The notes: generated by a model not told the origin, from the letters alone. A stretch of 64,000 nucleotides of DNA from an uncultured Flavobacteriaceae bacterium (GCA_943789365.1 CALSTV010000001.1:2294001-2358000), one strand, 5' to 3'. Numbered from the stretch's first letter, positions 18,352 through 27,783 are shown. Numbers and translations are program-made.

Positions 18352-19268
18352 AGAATCTTCTTGTTTCCGGTATATCTGGTTTTGTAGGTAGTAATTTGAG
18401 AGAGTATTTAATTAAAGATATTTCGATAACTGGAGTTTCTAGAATTGTTGAACATCCTTCCTGTATCTTGTATGATAGACTTTCTGTTAAAACGTTTGAT
18501 GAATTTAATTCATTTATACACCTGGCTGGTAAAGCACACGATCTTAAAAACACTTCCGAAGAAAAAGATTATTTTCAAGTCAATACAGAGCTAACTAAAA
18601 AGCTATTCAATCAATTTCTCAACAGTGATTGCGAAACCTTTATCTACATGAGTTCGGTAAAGGCAACGGCTGATGTTGTTGATGGTGTTTTAAGCGAAAC
18701 GAATATCTCCAATCCAGTTACCGCCTATGGAAAATCGAAATTGGCAGCCGAACAGTATATTTTGAAACAAGAGTTGCCTAAGGGTAAAAGAGTTTATATA
18801 CTTCGCCCATGTATGATACATGGACCTAATAACAAAGGAAATTTAAATTTGTTGTACAGTTTTGTAAAAAAAGGCATTCCCTATCCTTTCGGGGCGCATA
18901 GAAATCTGCGGTCCTTTGTCTCCATCGATAATTTGTGTTTTATTATCAAGGAATTGTTAGAAAACCAAAAGATTCCTTCAGGAATTTATAATATCGCAGA
19001 CGATGAGGCTTTGTCAACAAATGATTTGGTATCTCTAATCGGGAAAGTGTTGCAAAAACCTGCAAAAATACTCAACTTGCCCAAAGGATTAATAAAGGTA
19101 ATTGCAAGAATAGGGGATATACTGCCAATACCCATAAACTCCGAACGTTTGCAAAAACTGACAGAGAACTATGTCGTATCGAACAAAAAAATAAAGGCAG
19201 CAATAGGCAAAGAGCTGCCATTGACAAGCAAAGAAGGTTTGGTGAAGACACTTCGATCGTTTGATTAG
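18348..19268 (+). CDS. NAD-dependent sugar epimerase/4-reductase (SDR family)
   Basis: This 306-residue extended SDR protein has NLLVSGISGFVGSNLREYL at residues 3-21, FIHLAGKAHDLKN, YMSSVKA, the catalytic Y-x-x-x-K in AYGKSKLAAEQY near residue 126, and LRPCMIHGPNNKGNLNLL. It precedes a WecA/MraY-like transferase, the pairing known from WbpV-WbpL and similar Bacteroides capsule pairs. In those, a 4-keto sugar nucleotide is reduced to UDP-QuiNAc or UDP-FucNAc and loaded onto undecaprenyl phosphate. The 4-keto substrate could come from the WbpM-like dehydratase at 25827. Simple C4 epimerisation is the alternative. It overlaps the upstream gene by four bases. Confidence 0.8.
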   Translation: MKNLLVSGISGFVGSNLREYLIKDISITGVSRIVEHPSCILYDRLSVKTFDEFNSFIHLAGKAHDLKNTSEEKDYFQVNTELTKKLFNQFLNSDCETFIYMSSVKATADVVDGVLSETNISNPVTAYGKSKLAAEQYILKQELPKGKRVYILRPCMIHGPNNKGNLNLLYSFVKKGIPYPFGAHRNLRSFVSIDNLCFIIKELLENQKIPSGIYNIADDEALSTNDLVSLIGKVLQKPAKILNLPKGLIKVIARIGDILPIPINSERLQKLTENYVVSNKKIKAAIGKELPLTSKEGLVKTLRSFD

Positions 19269-19273
19269 ATTGT

Positions 19274-19400
19274 CTTTTGGTCTTATAGTCTTCTTGTCCC
19301 CTAGTCAGAAATTCATAAATATTAAACCAGCCAACCAGCCAACCAGCCAACCAGCCAACCAGCCAACCAGAAGACCAGCCAGACCAGAAGACCAAATAAC
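19274..19400. repeat. Octamer-period repeats, two blocks in opposite sense
   Basis: The spacer between the epimerase and the initiating transferase is built of 8-base periodic sequence. In the first block the triplet GTC recurs every eight bases five times (GTCTTTTG, GTCTTATA, GTCTTCTT, GTCCCCTA, GTC). The second block from 19327 holds five perfect copies of CCAGCCAA plus CCAG (to 19370), followed by AAGACCAGCC AGACCAGAAGACC. The last part is roughly complementary to the first block, so the transcript could fold. Confidence 0.8.
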
Positions 19401-19408
19401 TCAAAAAC

Positions 19409-20374
19409 ATGACAACCTATATTATCATCACAAGCTTCCTAATCATAGCTTCCCTAGTATATCTTAAACTAGCAGAGCATTTCAATATCGTTGATAAACC
19501 CAATGAAAGGAGTTCGCATACCATTCCTACGATCCGCGGAGGAGGGATACTATTTTTAGGAGCACTTTGGTTGTACTTTATAAGCTCAGGTTTTCAATAC
19601 CCTTATTTGATTTTAGGAGCTACCTTAATTGGAGGAATTAGTTTTATAGATGACTTAAAAACATTGAGTTCAAAACTCAGATTGCCTTTTCAATTTTTTG
19701 CTATTGCCTTAGTTTTGATAGAAATTGGAATGCTTACTGACTCGTGGTGGTTGTTAGTGTTGGTTTTGATTATAGGGGTAGGTTTTATCAATATTTATAA
19801 TTTTATGGATGGAATCAATGGTATTACCGGGCTTTACAGTTTGGCAGTGCTTTCTGGGGTCTATGTGCTGAACATAGAAGTTCAACTTATAAACCCCGAC
19901 TTAATTCGATACCTTATGATTTCCTTAGGGGTGTTCGGATATTACAACTTTAGGAAAAAAGCGCGCTTCTTTGCAGGCGATATTGGTAGTATATGCATTG
20001 CTGTACTTTTGTTTTTTATGGGAGGAACACTTTTATATCAATTACAAGCTCCTGTTATAATTTTATTAGTCGTAGTCTACGGAGCCGACTCCATGATTAC
20101 CATAGCCAATAGAACACGGATGGGACAAAATATTGTGGAGCCCCACCGAATGCATCTATATCAAAAATTAGTGGATATATATGGCGTTTCACATTTAAAA
20201 GTAGCAAGTATGTATGCGATGCTTCAGATGCTCGTCAATATACTTGTCTTTAAAACCTATACGGCTCCTATAAATATGCAATATACCATCTTGTTTAGCG
20301 TTATAGGATTGTTTTTTCTAACCTATGTGATTTTGTTTTATTATATAGAAAAAAGAAAAAACAGTTTGGCGTAG
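19409..20374 (+). CDS. WecA/MraY-family undecaprenyl-phosphate sugar-1-phosphate transferase
   Basis: This 321-residue integral membrane enzyme has about ten hydrophobic segments and the family motifs: N-terminal DKPNERSSHTIPTIRGGGI, FIDDLKTLSSKLRLPFQ near residue 77, NIYNFMDGINGITGLY near residue 130, FFAGDIGS near residue 190, and a cytoplasmic loop ending EPHRMHLYQKL (HIHH-like). Such enzymes start repeat-unit synthesis by moving a HexNAc-1-phosphate from UDP-sugar onto undecaprenyl phosphate. The neighbouring SDR gene suggests a 6-deoxy-HexNAc donor, as with WbpL. It starts immediately after the octamer repeat region. Confidence 0.9.
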   Translation: MTTYIIITSFLIIASLVYLKLAEHFNIVDKPNERSSHTIPTIRGGGILFLGALWLYFISSGFQYPYLILGATLIGGISFIDDLKTLSSKLRLPFQFFAIALVLIEIGMLTDSWWLLVLVLIIGVGFINIYNFMDGINGITGLYSLAVLSGVYVLNIEVQLINPDLIRYLMISLGVFGYYNFRKKARFFAGDIGSICIAVLLFFMGGTLLYQLQAPVIILLVVVYGADSMITIANRTRMGQNIVEPHRMHLYQKLVDIYGVSHLKVASMYAMLQMLVNILVFKTYTAPINMQYTILFSVIGLFFLTYVILFYYIEKRKNSLA

Positions 20375-20448
20375 AACTTATGTGAAGCTAGCAAAACAGA
20401 CAAAAGAAGCAACCAAAACTGCAATCGTAAACCCCGGCACTTTTGCAA

Positions 20449-21756
20449 ATGGATAGAGCAAACGCTCAATTTCAAACAATAGTAGCCCAATCTATGAGTC
20501 CACAACAAAGAACAAAATTTTATTTGAGAAAATACCGCTCCATTCTAGGTAATGGTACTTCCTTGTTTTCTTTGAAGACGATTGATTTAGGACTGAGTTT
20601 ATGGTTAATTCCTTTTTTAATAGCTAAAATTGGGATGTACAACTATGGTGTCTATGCCTTCGCCATGGCCTTGACCTGGTTTTTTGTGAATATATTGAAC
20701 TACGGTTTCAACTTATCTACCGTTAGAGAGATTGCCACCAATAAGCATCATCCCGAAAGCTTACAGACCATTTTTAATGAGGTGTTGTCTGTGAAATTAT
20801 TTTTATTTATCGTTTTATTGAGCGTCTATTTTGTCTTGACCTATAGCGTGCCCCAGTTTTCCGACCACAAAACATTGTATATCTGTTGTTCTTTTATTTT
20901 GTTTGGCGACTTGTTTTCTTTGCGCTGGTTTTTTATGGGGATAGAAAAAATGAAATTTATAGCATGGATCCATTTCTTTGGAACAGCTATATTTGTGACC
21001 TTGGTACTCATCAATATTCAATCCGAAAATGATTTTGATCGTGTTCCGTTGTACCAAGCGATCGGTATGAGTTTTACCTCTTTTATCTCCTTTGTATGGG
21101 TGGTTCGCAAATACAAATTCAAAATTCAACTTTTTTCAATGTCAAGAATTTTGAAGTATTTAAAAGATAACTTTAGTGCTTTTATCAGCCTTTTGCTACC
21201 TTCTACCTATGGCACTTCCTTGGTCTTTTTAGTGGGGGCATTTGGACTGCCCACCATGGCCGGTTTTACACAGATTGGCGTAAAAGTAGCGGGTGCATTC
21301 TCGACACTAACCAATATTTTGACCAATGTGTATTTTCCGGTGTTCAATAGGGTGAAAAGTACCATGGATCGTACCCGAAAGTTTTTAATCTTAGTGGGCT
21401 TTTACGCTTCCGTCCTTATGTTTTTGTTTGGCGGGTTTTTAATTGAATATTGGTTGCATTTTGAGAAGGCATCAGAGATTCAAAATGTGCAATTAATTGT
21501 GCAACTTATGAGTCCCGTACCTTTTTTAATGGCCGTCATCTCCAGTTATGGTGTGAATGGTTTATTGGTGTTGTTTCAGGATAAAATATTTGGACGTATT
21601 ACCATAATATCTTCTTTCATTATGTTGCTATTCGCTATTCTATGTGTTCCGATATTTCCAGTATTTGGAGGCGCATTGGCTTTCTTGATAGGGAGAATGG
21701 TGTATGCCGGACTTTCTTTTTATTTCTTTAATGTAGGACATGGAACTACCAATTAA
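20449..21756 (+). CDS. Polysaccharide flippase, Wzx-like (copy 2)
   Basis: I use ATG 20449; the in-frame TTG at 20443 is unnecessary. The 435-residue product has about 12 membrane segments, beginning NGTSLFSLKTIDLGLSLWLI and the MOP-type MYNYGVYAFAMALTWFFVNI. It belongs to the same superfamily as the protein at 2682 but is only distantly similar to it. It is followed by a polymerase with a 17-base overlap, so the pair probably handles the same repeat unit. Codon and base usage looks closer to the chromosome average than the AT-rich block upstream. Confidence 0.88.
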   Translation: MDRANAQFQTIVAQSMSPQQRTKFYLRKYRSILGNGTSLFSLKTIDLGLSLWLIPFLIAKIGMYNYGVYAFAMALTWFFVNILNYGFNLSTVREIATNKHHPESLQTIFNEVLSVKLFLFIVLLSVYFVLTYSVPQFSDHKTLYICCSFILFGDLFSLRWFFMGIEKMKFIAWIHFFGTAIFVTLVLINIQSENDFDRVPLYQAIGMSFTSFISFVWVVRKYKFKIQLFSMSRILKYLKDNFSAFISLLLPSTYGTSLVFLVGAFGLPTMAGFTQIGVKVAGAFSTLTNILTNVYFPVFNRVKSTMDRTRKFLILVGFYASVLMFLFGGFLIEYWLHFEKASEIQNVQLIVQLMSPVPFLMAVISSYGVNGLLVLFQDKIFGRITIISSFIMLLFAILCVPIFPVFGGALAFLIGRMVYAGLSFYFFNVGHGTTN

Positions 21757-23110
21757 AAAAAATAAAATTTTATACGGGGTAGCTTTGTCCTTGTTGCTCT
21801 TTGCTAGCTTTGAATGTTTTTGGCAAATAGAAGATTTAAATGACCTTTCAATTCCGATACTGTTTTTTTTAATTGCTGTGTTGTCAGTATGGGGACTTTT
21901 TTTCGGAAAAGAGGGAAATACATTGCTTTTGAATACATCGTTTTGTCTGTTTTATTATTTCTTTTTTTCAATATGTCCAATCATCCAATTTAAAAACAAG
22001 ACTGTTTTTCAATATTCAGCACCCATACCCAATGAGATGTATCGTCATGCGGGCGGGGTTTTATTGCTAGTTCTCATAGGCTATTTGTTGGTTTATAAAA
22101 TAGGGTCCCGATATTTAATAAAGTGTATCCATAAAATAACAGTACCTAAAATTGAAAGGAGATTGCCGCTTTGGTTTTGTTACATTTGTACTGGTCTGGC
22201 GATACTGCTTTATTTCTATTTATTGGATTTTAATTGGCATTTGCTTTTGTTTCGGCCCTATGCAATAGATCTAAAAGCAAACACCAATTTTGGTTTGATA
22301 GGCTACTCATTATTTAATATACTCAAATTAGTACCTTTCGTAGTATTTCTATTGTATCAATGGCAAAGTAAAGTGTTTACTAAGCACAGTGTTGTTTTAC
22401 TCTTGTTTCTGCTTGTTACTTGTTTTCCTACGGCGCTTTCTAGAGCGTCCATCGCTATTATTTACATGCCTGTACTTTTAATATTAGTTCCCAAAATTGG
22501 AGAGAAATATAACTATTTGGTGGTTTACCTCATTGGAGTCTTGATGATCTTTCCAATCTCTAACTCTTTTCGTTTGTGGAGTGAAGGTGTTTTTTATTTT
22601 GCATTTGAATCTTTTAATTCAGGTGACTTCGATGCCTTTCAGAATTTTGCTCTATTGTTAGAAGCATCTATTGTTACCGAAGGTAGACAATTGCTGGGTT
22701 CCATCCTGTTTTTTGTTCCTGAGACAATTTGGATCGACCGACCTATAGGTTCAGGTGCAATGCTAGCAGAACAGTTAGGGTTTAAGCATACTAATATTGC
22801 AATGCCTTTTTTTGGAGAAGGTTTTGTGAATTTTGGATATTTTGGGATACTCCTATTCTTACTAATAATTACGTTTTTTAATGTGATACTCGATACCTTA
22901 TTTTTAGAAAAACGATTGACCACATTTTGGAAGTATATTTTTTATTCTTTTTTAGGAATTGAATTCATACTCATGCGCGGTGACCTTTGGAATTCAATTA
23001 AAATAATAAGCAGTTTTGTACTTGCTTATTTTGTTGTAATGATTTTTTATTATCTTATAACGAATCTAAAAGCAGTATCGGTCTCCAAAAATCTGATTGT
23101 TAAAAAATAA
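21740..23110 (+). CDS. Oligosaccharide repeat-unit polymerase, Wzy-like (copy 2)
   Basis: This 456-residue polytopic protein has 10-12 hydrophobic segments. A periplasmic-type loop (TIWIDRPIGSGAMLAEQLGF then FFGEGFVNFGYFG) fits EpsG/Wzy-type polymerases, including the conserved small-residue E/D-G pattern near residue 355. It overlaps the flippase by 17 bases and is followed by a GT4 gene. Wzy proteins join lipid-linked repeat units in the periplasm. Their sequences are highly variable, so the call rests on topology, the loop and the context. Confidence 0.8.
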   Translation: MELPIKKNKILYGVALSLLLFASFECFWQIEDLNDLSIPILFFLIAVLSVWGLFFGKEGNTLLLNTSFCLFYYFFFSICPIIQFKNKTVFQYSAPIPNEMYRHAGGVLLLVLIGYLLVYKIGSRYLIKCIHKITVPKIERRLPLWFCYICTGLAILLYFYLLDFNWHLLLFRPYAIDLKANTNFGLIGYSLFNILKLVPFVVFLLYQWQSKVFTKHSVVLLLFLLVTCFPTALSRASIAIIYMPVLLILVPKIGEKYNYLVVYLIGVLMIFPISNSFRLWSEGVFYFAFESFNSGDFDAFQNFALLLEASIVTEGRQLLGSILFFVPETIWIDRPIGSGAMLAEQLGFKHTNIAMPFFGEGFVNFGYFGILLFLLIITFFNVILDTLFLEKRLTTFWKYIFYSFLGIEFILMRGDLWNSIKIISSFVLAYFVVMIFYYLITNLKAVSVSKNLIVKK

Positions 23111-23123
23111 TATTTTGCCGTCG

Positions 23124-24278
23124 ATGCACAAGTATCATAGTAAGACCCAATTGAAACAAAAGACACTCCTAATAGTTGTCAATGTCGATTGGATTTTTAT
23201 TTCCCATCGCTTAGCCATAGGAGAAGCAGCGGTCAAAGCTGGATACCATGTCATTGTGGCTGCTAAGGATTCAGGAGAATCAGCTAAAGTCATTGAAAAA
23301 GGGATGGAATTTAGAGACATACCTTTTTCTAGATCAGGAACTCATCTTGTTCAGGAATTGAAATTACTATGGCAGCTTTACAAATTATATAGAGAAATTC
23401 AACCAGATTTGATTCACCAAATCACAATGAAACCTCTGATTTACGGTTCTATCGTGGCTCGGTTGTTGCGAATAAAAACGGTGAACGCCATCAGCGGATT
23501 GGGGTATAATTTTACAAATGATAGGAAAACCATAGTGCAACGCTTCATGGTTTGGATGCTGAGGTATGGATTTGCTAAAAAAGAAAATCACCTAATCTTT
23601 CAGAATAAAGATGATTTTAAGGAATTAAAAGAGCTGAAGGTAATTCCTAAATCGGCATCAATTCATTTTATTAAAGGGGTTGGAGTAGTATTGGAGTCCT
23701 ATCGTTTTGGGAAAACATCTAAAGATTCAATGATTAAAATCGTCATGCCTTCAAGAATGTTGTGGGATAAGGGGGTCAAAGAATTTGTGGAAGCCGCGCG
23801 ATTGTTAAAAGAAAAATACCTGAGTAAAGTACAATTTGACTTGTATGGTAAAATAGACAAAGAAAATAAAATGGGCGTTCTAAAGTCTTATTTAGAAGCA
23901 CAAGAGATTGATAACTATTTAAAATGGCATGGCCATCAAAACGAGATGTTGGCAAAATACAAAACTGCGGATATAGTTGTCTTGCCCTCGTATAGAGAAG
24001 GGATTCCAAGAACTTTGATAGAAGCCTGTGCAGCAGGATTGCCAATAGTAACCACCACAGCAATAGGTTGCAGAGACTGCGTAGAAGAAGGTAAAAATGG
24101 CTACAAAGTCCCAGTAAAATCAGCATCTGCTCTGACAGAGGCTATTGAAAAATTGATTCTTTCTCCCGAGGACCGCATTCGTATGGGAGCATATAGTCGT
24201 AAAAAAGCAGAACGCGAATTTAATCAGAAAGACGTTGTGAAACGGCATTTGGAAATCTATAAACAGCTGCTTGAATAG
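23124..24278 (+). CDS. Glycosyltransferase family 4 (PglA-like)
   Basis: I choose ATG 23124 (MHKYHSKTQ...) over TTG 23097, which lies inside the upstream gene. The 384-residue protein has TLLIVVNVDWIFISHRLAI at the N-terminus, HQITMKPLIYGSIVARL, AISGLGYNF and the C-terminal donor-binding part: IVMPSRMLWDKGVKEFVEAA, FDLYGK, WHGHQNEMLAKY, VVLPSYREGIPRTLIEACAAG and ITTTAIGCRD-like sequence. It resembles PglA/WbpY-like transferases that act on N-acetylated 6-deoxy amino sugars, which fits the DegT aminotransferase and 4,6-dehydratase that follow. Specificity is inferred from context only. Confidence 0.88.
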   Translation: MHKYHSKTQLKQKTLLIVVNVDWIFISHRLAIGEAAVKAGYHVIVAAKDSGESAKVIEKGMEFRDIPFSRSGTHLVQELKLLWQLYKLYREIQPDLIHQITMKPLIYGSIVARLLRIKTVNAISGLGYNFTNDRKTIVQRFMVWMLRYGFAKKENHLIFQNKDDFKELKELKVIPKSASIHFIKGVGVVLESYRFGKTSKDSMIKIVMPSRMLWDKGVKEFVEAARLLKEKYLSKVQFDLYGKIDKENKMGVLKSYLEAQEIDNYLKWHGHQNEMLAKYKTADIVVLPSYREGIPRTLIEACAAGLPIVTTTAIGCRDCVEEGKNGYKVPVKSASALTEAIEKLILSPEDRIRMGAYSRKKAEREFNQKDVVKRHLEIYKQLLE

Positions 24279-24516
24279 TTAGATTATAGAATGATCAAGA
24301 AGAGATGTTAAAAAAACAGCTAGAGTGTTTTTGCCGAATTCGGAAGGATAGTAAGAAGAAGTTTAAAATAAAATTATGAATTGCTGGTTGGGGGTTTTTC
24401 TCCAGCATCGCATAGGAGAAAAGCGATTAAAAAGACCTGCATGACTAGCAAGAAAACCAATTGGCATCACAACATTTATATAACCCAATCACTCGCAAAC
24501 TTCAAGATTAATAACT

Positions 24517-25632
24517 ATGTCGAAACGAGACATCAAATTAAGTCAAACTCGGTTGTCTGATACGACCTCGAAATACCTTGAGAAGCTCTTGCGAGCGAAT
24601 CAGAATGGAGAGGACTATCCTGTTGTTCAAGATTTTGAAGCTAAAATTTGTGAGTATATCGGTGTCCCTTATGGATGTGCTTTGATCTCAGGTACTGCAG
24701 CACTGCATTTAGGTTTCCAAGTATTGGGTGTACAAAAGGGAGACACGGTGCTCTGTAGCAGTTTTACCTTTGCTGCATCTGCATTCCCTATTACATATTT
24801 AGCAGCCAAGCCTATTTTTATAGATGTTGAAATTGGCACTTGGAACCTATGTCCTGTATTATTAGAGCAAGCCATTACCTCAGAAATTTCGAAAGGGCAA
24901 AAACCAAAAGCGATTGTTGTAGTCCATAGTTATGGGGTGCCAGCCCAAATGGATGCTATTGTACAAGTTTCAAAAAAGTACCAAATACCCGTTTTGGAAG
25001 ACGCTGCCGAAGCTTTAGGTGCAACTTACAACGGAAAACCAGTGGGAGCATTTGGTGATTTGGCGGTGTTTTCTTTCAATGCCAATAAAGTCGTAAGTAC
25101 TTTAGGGGGTGGTATGTTGGTAGGTAAAAACCGGACACTACTAGACAAAGCAAAGTATTTGGCGACGCAAGCAAAACTCGATACGCCGCATTATGAACAT
25201 ACGGAAATAGGCTATAATTATAGCATGTCTCCTCTGGCGGCAGCGGTGGGCATGGCTCAATTGGAGTTGCTTCAGTCCGAAATTCAAAAAAGAAAAGCGG
25301 TATTTGAATACTATCAAAACGAATTGAAAAACTACAAAGAAATTCAGTTTTTAGATGGGAATAAAACCACAGTTTCCAATGGTTGGTTAACCTGTATACA
25401 AACACCCTCATTTGCATTTCGCGAACAATTAAGACTTCGTTTGAAAAAAGAAGGTATCGAATCTAGACCTTTGTGGAAACCCATGCATCAACAACCGGTT
25501 TTTGCCAATGAAACCGCCTATGTTAATGGAAACTCTGATGCTTTGTTTGAAAAGGGACTCTGTTTACCCAGTAGTGCCCATTTGTCTGAACAGGAATTGA
25601 AAAGAGTGATAGGTTGTGTGAAAAACAATTGA
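24517..25632 (+). CDS. DegT/DnrJ/EryC1/StrS-family sugar aminotransferase
   Basis: This 371-residue PLP enzyme has GCALISGTAALHLGFQVLGV around residue 50, VLEDAAEALGATYNGKPVGAFGD around residue 160, and the Schiff-base lysine Lys191 in SFNANKVVSTLGGGM. It continues ATQAKLDTPHYEHTEIGYNY and SRPLWKPMHQQPVF, as in PglE/WecE/ArnB types. It transfers an amino group from glutamate to a 4-keto-6-deoxy sugar nucleotide. The WbpM/PglF-like dehydratase 195 bases downstream would supply UDP-4-keto-6-deoxy-GlcNAc, giving a UDP-4-amino-4,6-dideoxy sugar. A 238-base spacer without a recognisable gene precedes it. Confidence 0.9.
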   Translation: MSKRDIKLSQTRLSDTTSKYLEKLLRANQNGEDYPVVQDFEAKICEYIGVPYGCALISGTAALHLGFQVLGVQKGDTVLCSSFTFAASAFPITYLAAKPIFIDVEIGTWNLCPVLLEQAITSEISKGQKPKAIVVVHSYGVPAQMDAIVQVSKKYQIPVLEDAAEALGATYNGKPVGAFGDLAVFSFNANKVVSTLGGGMLVGKNRTLLDKAKYLATQAKLDTPHYEHTEIGYNYSMSPLAAAVGMAQLELLQSEIQKRKAVFEYYQNELKNYKEIQFLDGNKTTVSNGWLTCIQTPSFAFREQLRLRLKKEGIESRPLWKPMHQQPVFANETAYVNGNSDALFEKGLCLPSSAHLSEQELKRVIGCVKNN

Positions 25633-25673
25633 CAGAAAATTAATTGTTTCACTTCTTTCTTCGTTCTTTACTT

Positions 25674-25708
25674 AACCTACCTGCCACCTGCCACCTCTTT
25701 CCTCCACA
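25674..25708. repeat. Short heptamer array (CTGCCAC x2 and variants)
   Basis: In the spacer between the aminotransferase and the dehydratase, CTGCCAC occurs twice in tandem at 25681-25694, followed by CTCTTTC and CTCCACA with the same 7-base period. It is a weak array but fits the pattern of heptamer arrays elsewhere in this window. Confidence 0.45.
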
Positions 25709-25750
25709 CATTTTACCCAGAGACACAAAAGAGTTGTCAAAAAAAAAACT

Positions 25751-25758
25751 TAACTTTG
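25751..25758 (+). promoter_or_regulatory. Putative Bacteroidota promoter -7 box (TAACTTTG)
   Basis: TAACTTTG matches the TAnnTTTG element and lies 68 bases before the dehydratase ATG. A TTG at 25734-25736 could be part of a -33 element, but the spacing is short. It suggests that the dehydratase, wza and wzc genes can be transcribed separately from the upstream glycosyltransferase genes. Confidence 0.5.
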
Positions 25759-25826
25759 TCGTCGAGCACTGCCCCAATCATTTCCAGTTCTAAAAAGACA
25801 GAAAGGAGTATTAATGCCGTAGAAGA

Positions 25827-27737
25827 ATGATAAAATCATATTTAGTAAATTCCGCACAAAAGAACGTATCCCGTTGGTTGGTACTCTTTATCGATACCTT
25901 TTTGGTGGTGCAAACTTTTATTGCGGCCTATTTTATTCGATTTAACTTTTCACTCAATTTTGATCTTACCCAACTCTTTTATGAAATTCCTGTCATTGTC
26001 ATTTTGGCCATTGTCAGTTTTTTGATCATAGGGTCTTATAAAGGAATTATCCGTCATACGGGACTAAAAGACGCATTAAACGTATATGTAGGGGTCAGTC
26101 TGCTTTCTGGCTTAATGATTTCAGTGGTGTTGGTAAATCGTATTTTATTTATCAACCCAAGGTTTACCATCCCAATTTCTATTATTGTCATCCACTACTT
26201 ATTGAATATCATTCTTTTGATTACCAGTCGTTTTGTGTTTAAGTACATCTATGGTAGTATTGCATCGAGTTTGAATAAACCGATTCCAGTGTTGATCTAT
26301 GGAGCAGGAGAAATGGGGGCCATCATGTATTCTACCTTGAACAGAGACTCCGAGTCTGGGTTTAAAATCATAGGATTTATTGATGACAATAAGGCAATCG
26401 TAGGAAAAAAAATAAATCGTTTGCCAATTTTTAGCGCGGAAGAGATCACAGATAGTTTTGTTCGTGAACATAAAATTAAGGAGATCATCATCGCCATCCA
26501 AAAAATAAAACCAAGACGCCTGTTAGCCATTGTGGATAGTATGTATCTTTTGGATATAGAAGTCAAAATAGCACCGCCTATTTCAAAATGGATCCATGGT
26601 GATTTACAGGTCAAGCAAATTCAACAAGTGAAGATTGAAGATTTATTAGAACGCAGTCCCATCAACCTCGATAATCCACTGGTCAAAGGAGAATTGGAAG
26701 GTAAGACCATACTTGTCACCGGAGCTGCAGGCTCTATTGGGTCTGAAATTTCGAGGCAAATTGCAAGCTATGACTGTATGCAATTGGTATTGGTCGATCA
26801 ATCGGAATCGGCTTTGTACGATTTGGAGCAAGAATTAAAACGCAATAAAACTGGAAATGCCAAGGTCTTGGTAGCCGATGTTCGGGATTTAGACTGTATG
26901 AGTCATGTATTTGCTAGCTATCAACCTCATGTGGTTTTTCATGCCGCTGCCTATAAACACGTACCCTTGATGGAGGAAAATCCGTATGAGGCAGTGAAAA
27001 TAAATGTAAACGGAACCAAAAACATTGCCGATTTATCCATGCTATACAAAGTTGAGAAAATGGTCATGGTTTCAACTGATAAGGCCGTAAATCCGACCAA
27101 TGTAATGGGCGCCACAAAACGGGTGGCAGAAATGTATGTGAGCTGTATGAACAAAAAAGCAGCAGGTGCCACCAAATACATCACCACTAGATTTGGAAAT
27201 GTGTTGGGGTCTAACGGTTCGGTGATTCCCTTGTTTAAAAAACAAATTGAAGAAGGAGGTCCTTTAACATTGACCCACAAAGAAATTACCCGATTTTTTA
27301 TGACCATCCCCGAAGCCTGCCAATTGGTTATCGAAGCGGGGGCTATGGGCAAAGGAGGAGAGATTTTTATTTTTGATATGGGGGCCTCCGTTAAAATTTA
27401 CGACTTGGCGAAGCGCATGATTCAATTGTCCGGCTTGCGTTACCCGGAAGACATTGATATTAAAGTGACAGGATTGAGGCCAGGTGAAAAATTGTACGAA
27501 GAACTCTTAAATGATGGAGAAAACAGCATGCCAACCCATCATGAAAAGATAATGATAGGAAAAGTGAGCGAGATAGATTGTAAAACAGTGATCGACAAGA
27601 TAGAATTACTTTGCAGTGAAAATACGGTTTTGAACGGTTTGCATACCGTAAAAAAAATCAAAAAAATTGTACCTGAATACCTTTCTCAAAATTCTGCGTT
27701 TGCTTCTTTAGACGAACAAAAAATTGAGGTGGAATAG
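25827..27737 (+). CDS. Membrane-bound UDP-GlcNAc 4,6-dehydratase (WbpM/PglF/CapD-like)
   Basis: This 636-residue protein has four N-terminal membrane segments (to about residue 125), a first Rossmann domain (LIYGAGEMGAIMYSTL near residue 155), and a catalytic SDR domain starting GKTILVTGAAGSIGSEISRQI near residue 292. It has HAAAYKHVPLMEENP and MVSTDKAVNPTNVMGATKRVA near residue 415, where Met replaces the usual catalytic Tyr, as in WbpM-type dehydratases. The length is full for the long form. The product, UDP-4-keto-6-deoxy-GlcNAc, can feed the aminotransferase at 24517 and the SDR reductase at 18348. Confidence 0.93.
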   Translation: MIKSYLVNSAQKNVSRWLVLFIDTFLVVQTFIAAYFIRFNFSLNFDLTQLFYEIPVIVILAIVSFLIIGSYKGIIRHTGLKDALNVYVGVSLLSGLMISVVLVNRILFINPRFTIPISIIVIHYLLNIILLITSRFVFKYIYGSIASSLNKPIPVLIYGAGEMGAIMYSTLNRDSESGFKIIGFIDDNKAIVGKKINRLPIFSAEEITDSFVREHKIKEIIIAIQKIKPRRLLAIVDSMYLLDIEVKIAPPISKWIHGDLQVKQIQQVKIEDLLERSPINLDNPLVKGELEGKTILVTGAAGSIGSEISRQIASYDCMQLVLVDQSESALYDLEQELKRNKTGNAKVLVADVRDLDCMSHVFASYQPHVVFHAAAYKHVPLMEENPYEAVKINVNGTKNIADLSMLYKVEKMVMVSTDKAVNPTNVMGATKRVAEMYVSCMNKKAAGATKYITTRFGNVLGSNGSVIPLFKKQIEEGGPLTLTHKEITRFFMTIPEACQLVIEAGAMGKGGEIFIFDMGASVKIYDLAKRMIQLSGLRYPEDIDIKVTGLRPGEKLYEELLNDGENSMPTHHEKIMIGKVSEIDCKTVIDKIELLCSENTVLNGLHTVKKIKKIVPEYLSQNSAFASLDEQKIEVE

Positions 27738-27775
27738 AAATTCTAAAAATGACGATGAAAAAAAACAATTCTACC

Positions 27776-27783
27776 TATATTTG
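27776..27783 (+). promoter_or_regulatory. Putative -7 box (TATATTTG) in front of the wza-like gene
   Basis: TATATTTG followed by C is a perfect TAnnTTTG element 16 bases before ATG 27800. Transcription would start near 27790, downstream of the ATG codons at 27749 and 27755. This supports a start at 27800 (or 27794) with almost no leader. Confidence 0.55.

Noticed and set aside
19072-19410. Minus-strand frame with a Gly-Trp-Leu repeat
   Set aside because: It is the CCAGCCAA octamer array translated in reverse and overlaps the end of the epimerase gene. The repeat explains it.
24279-24516. A small gene in the spacer before the aminotransferase
   Set aside because: Only frames of about 20 codons without composition or signal support are present.
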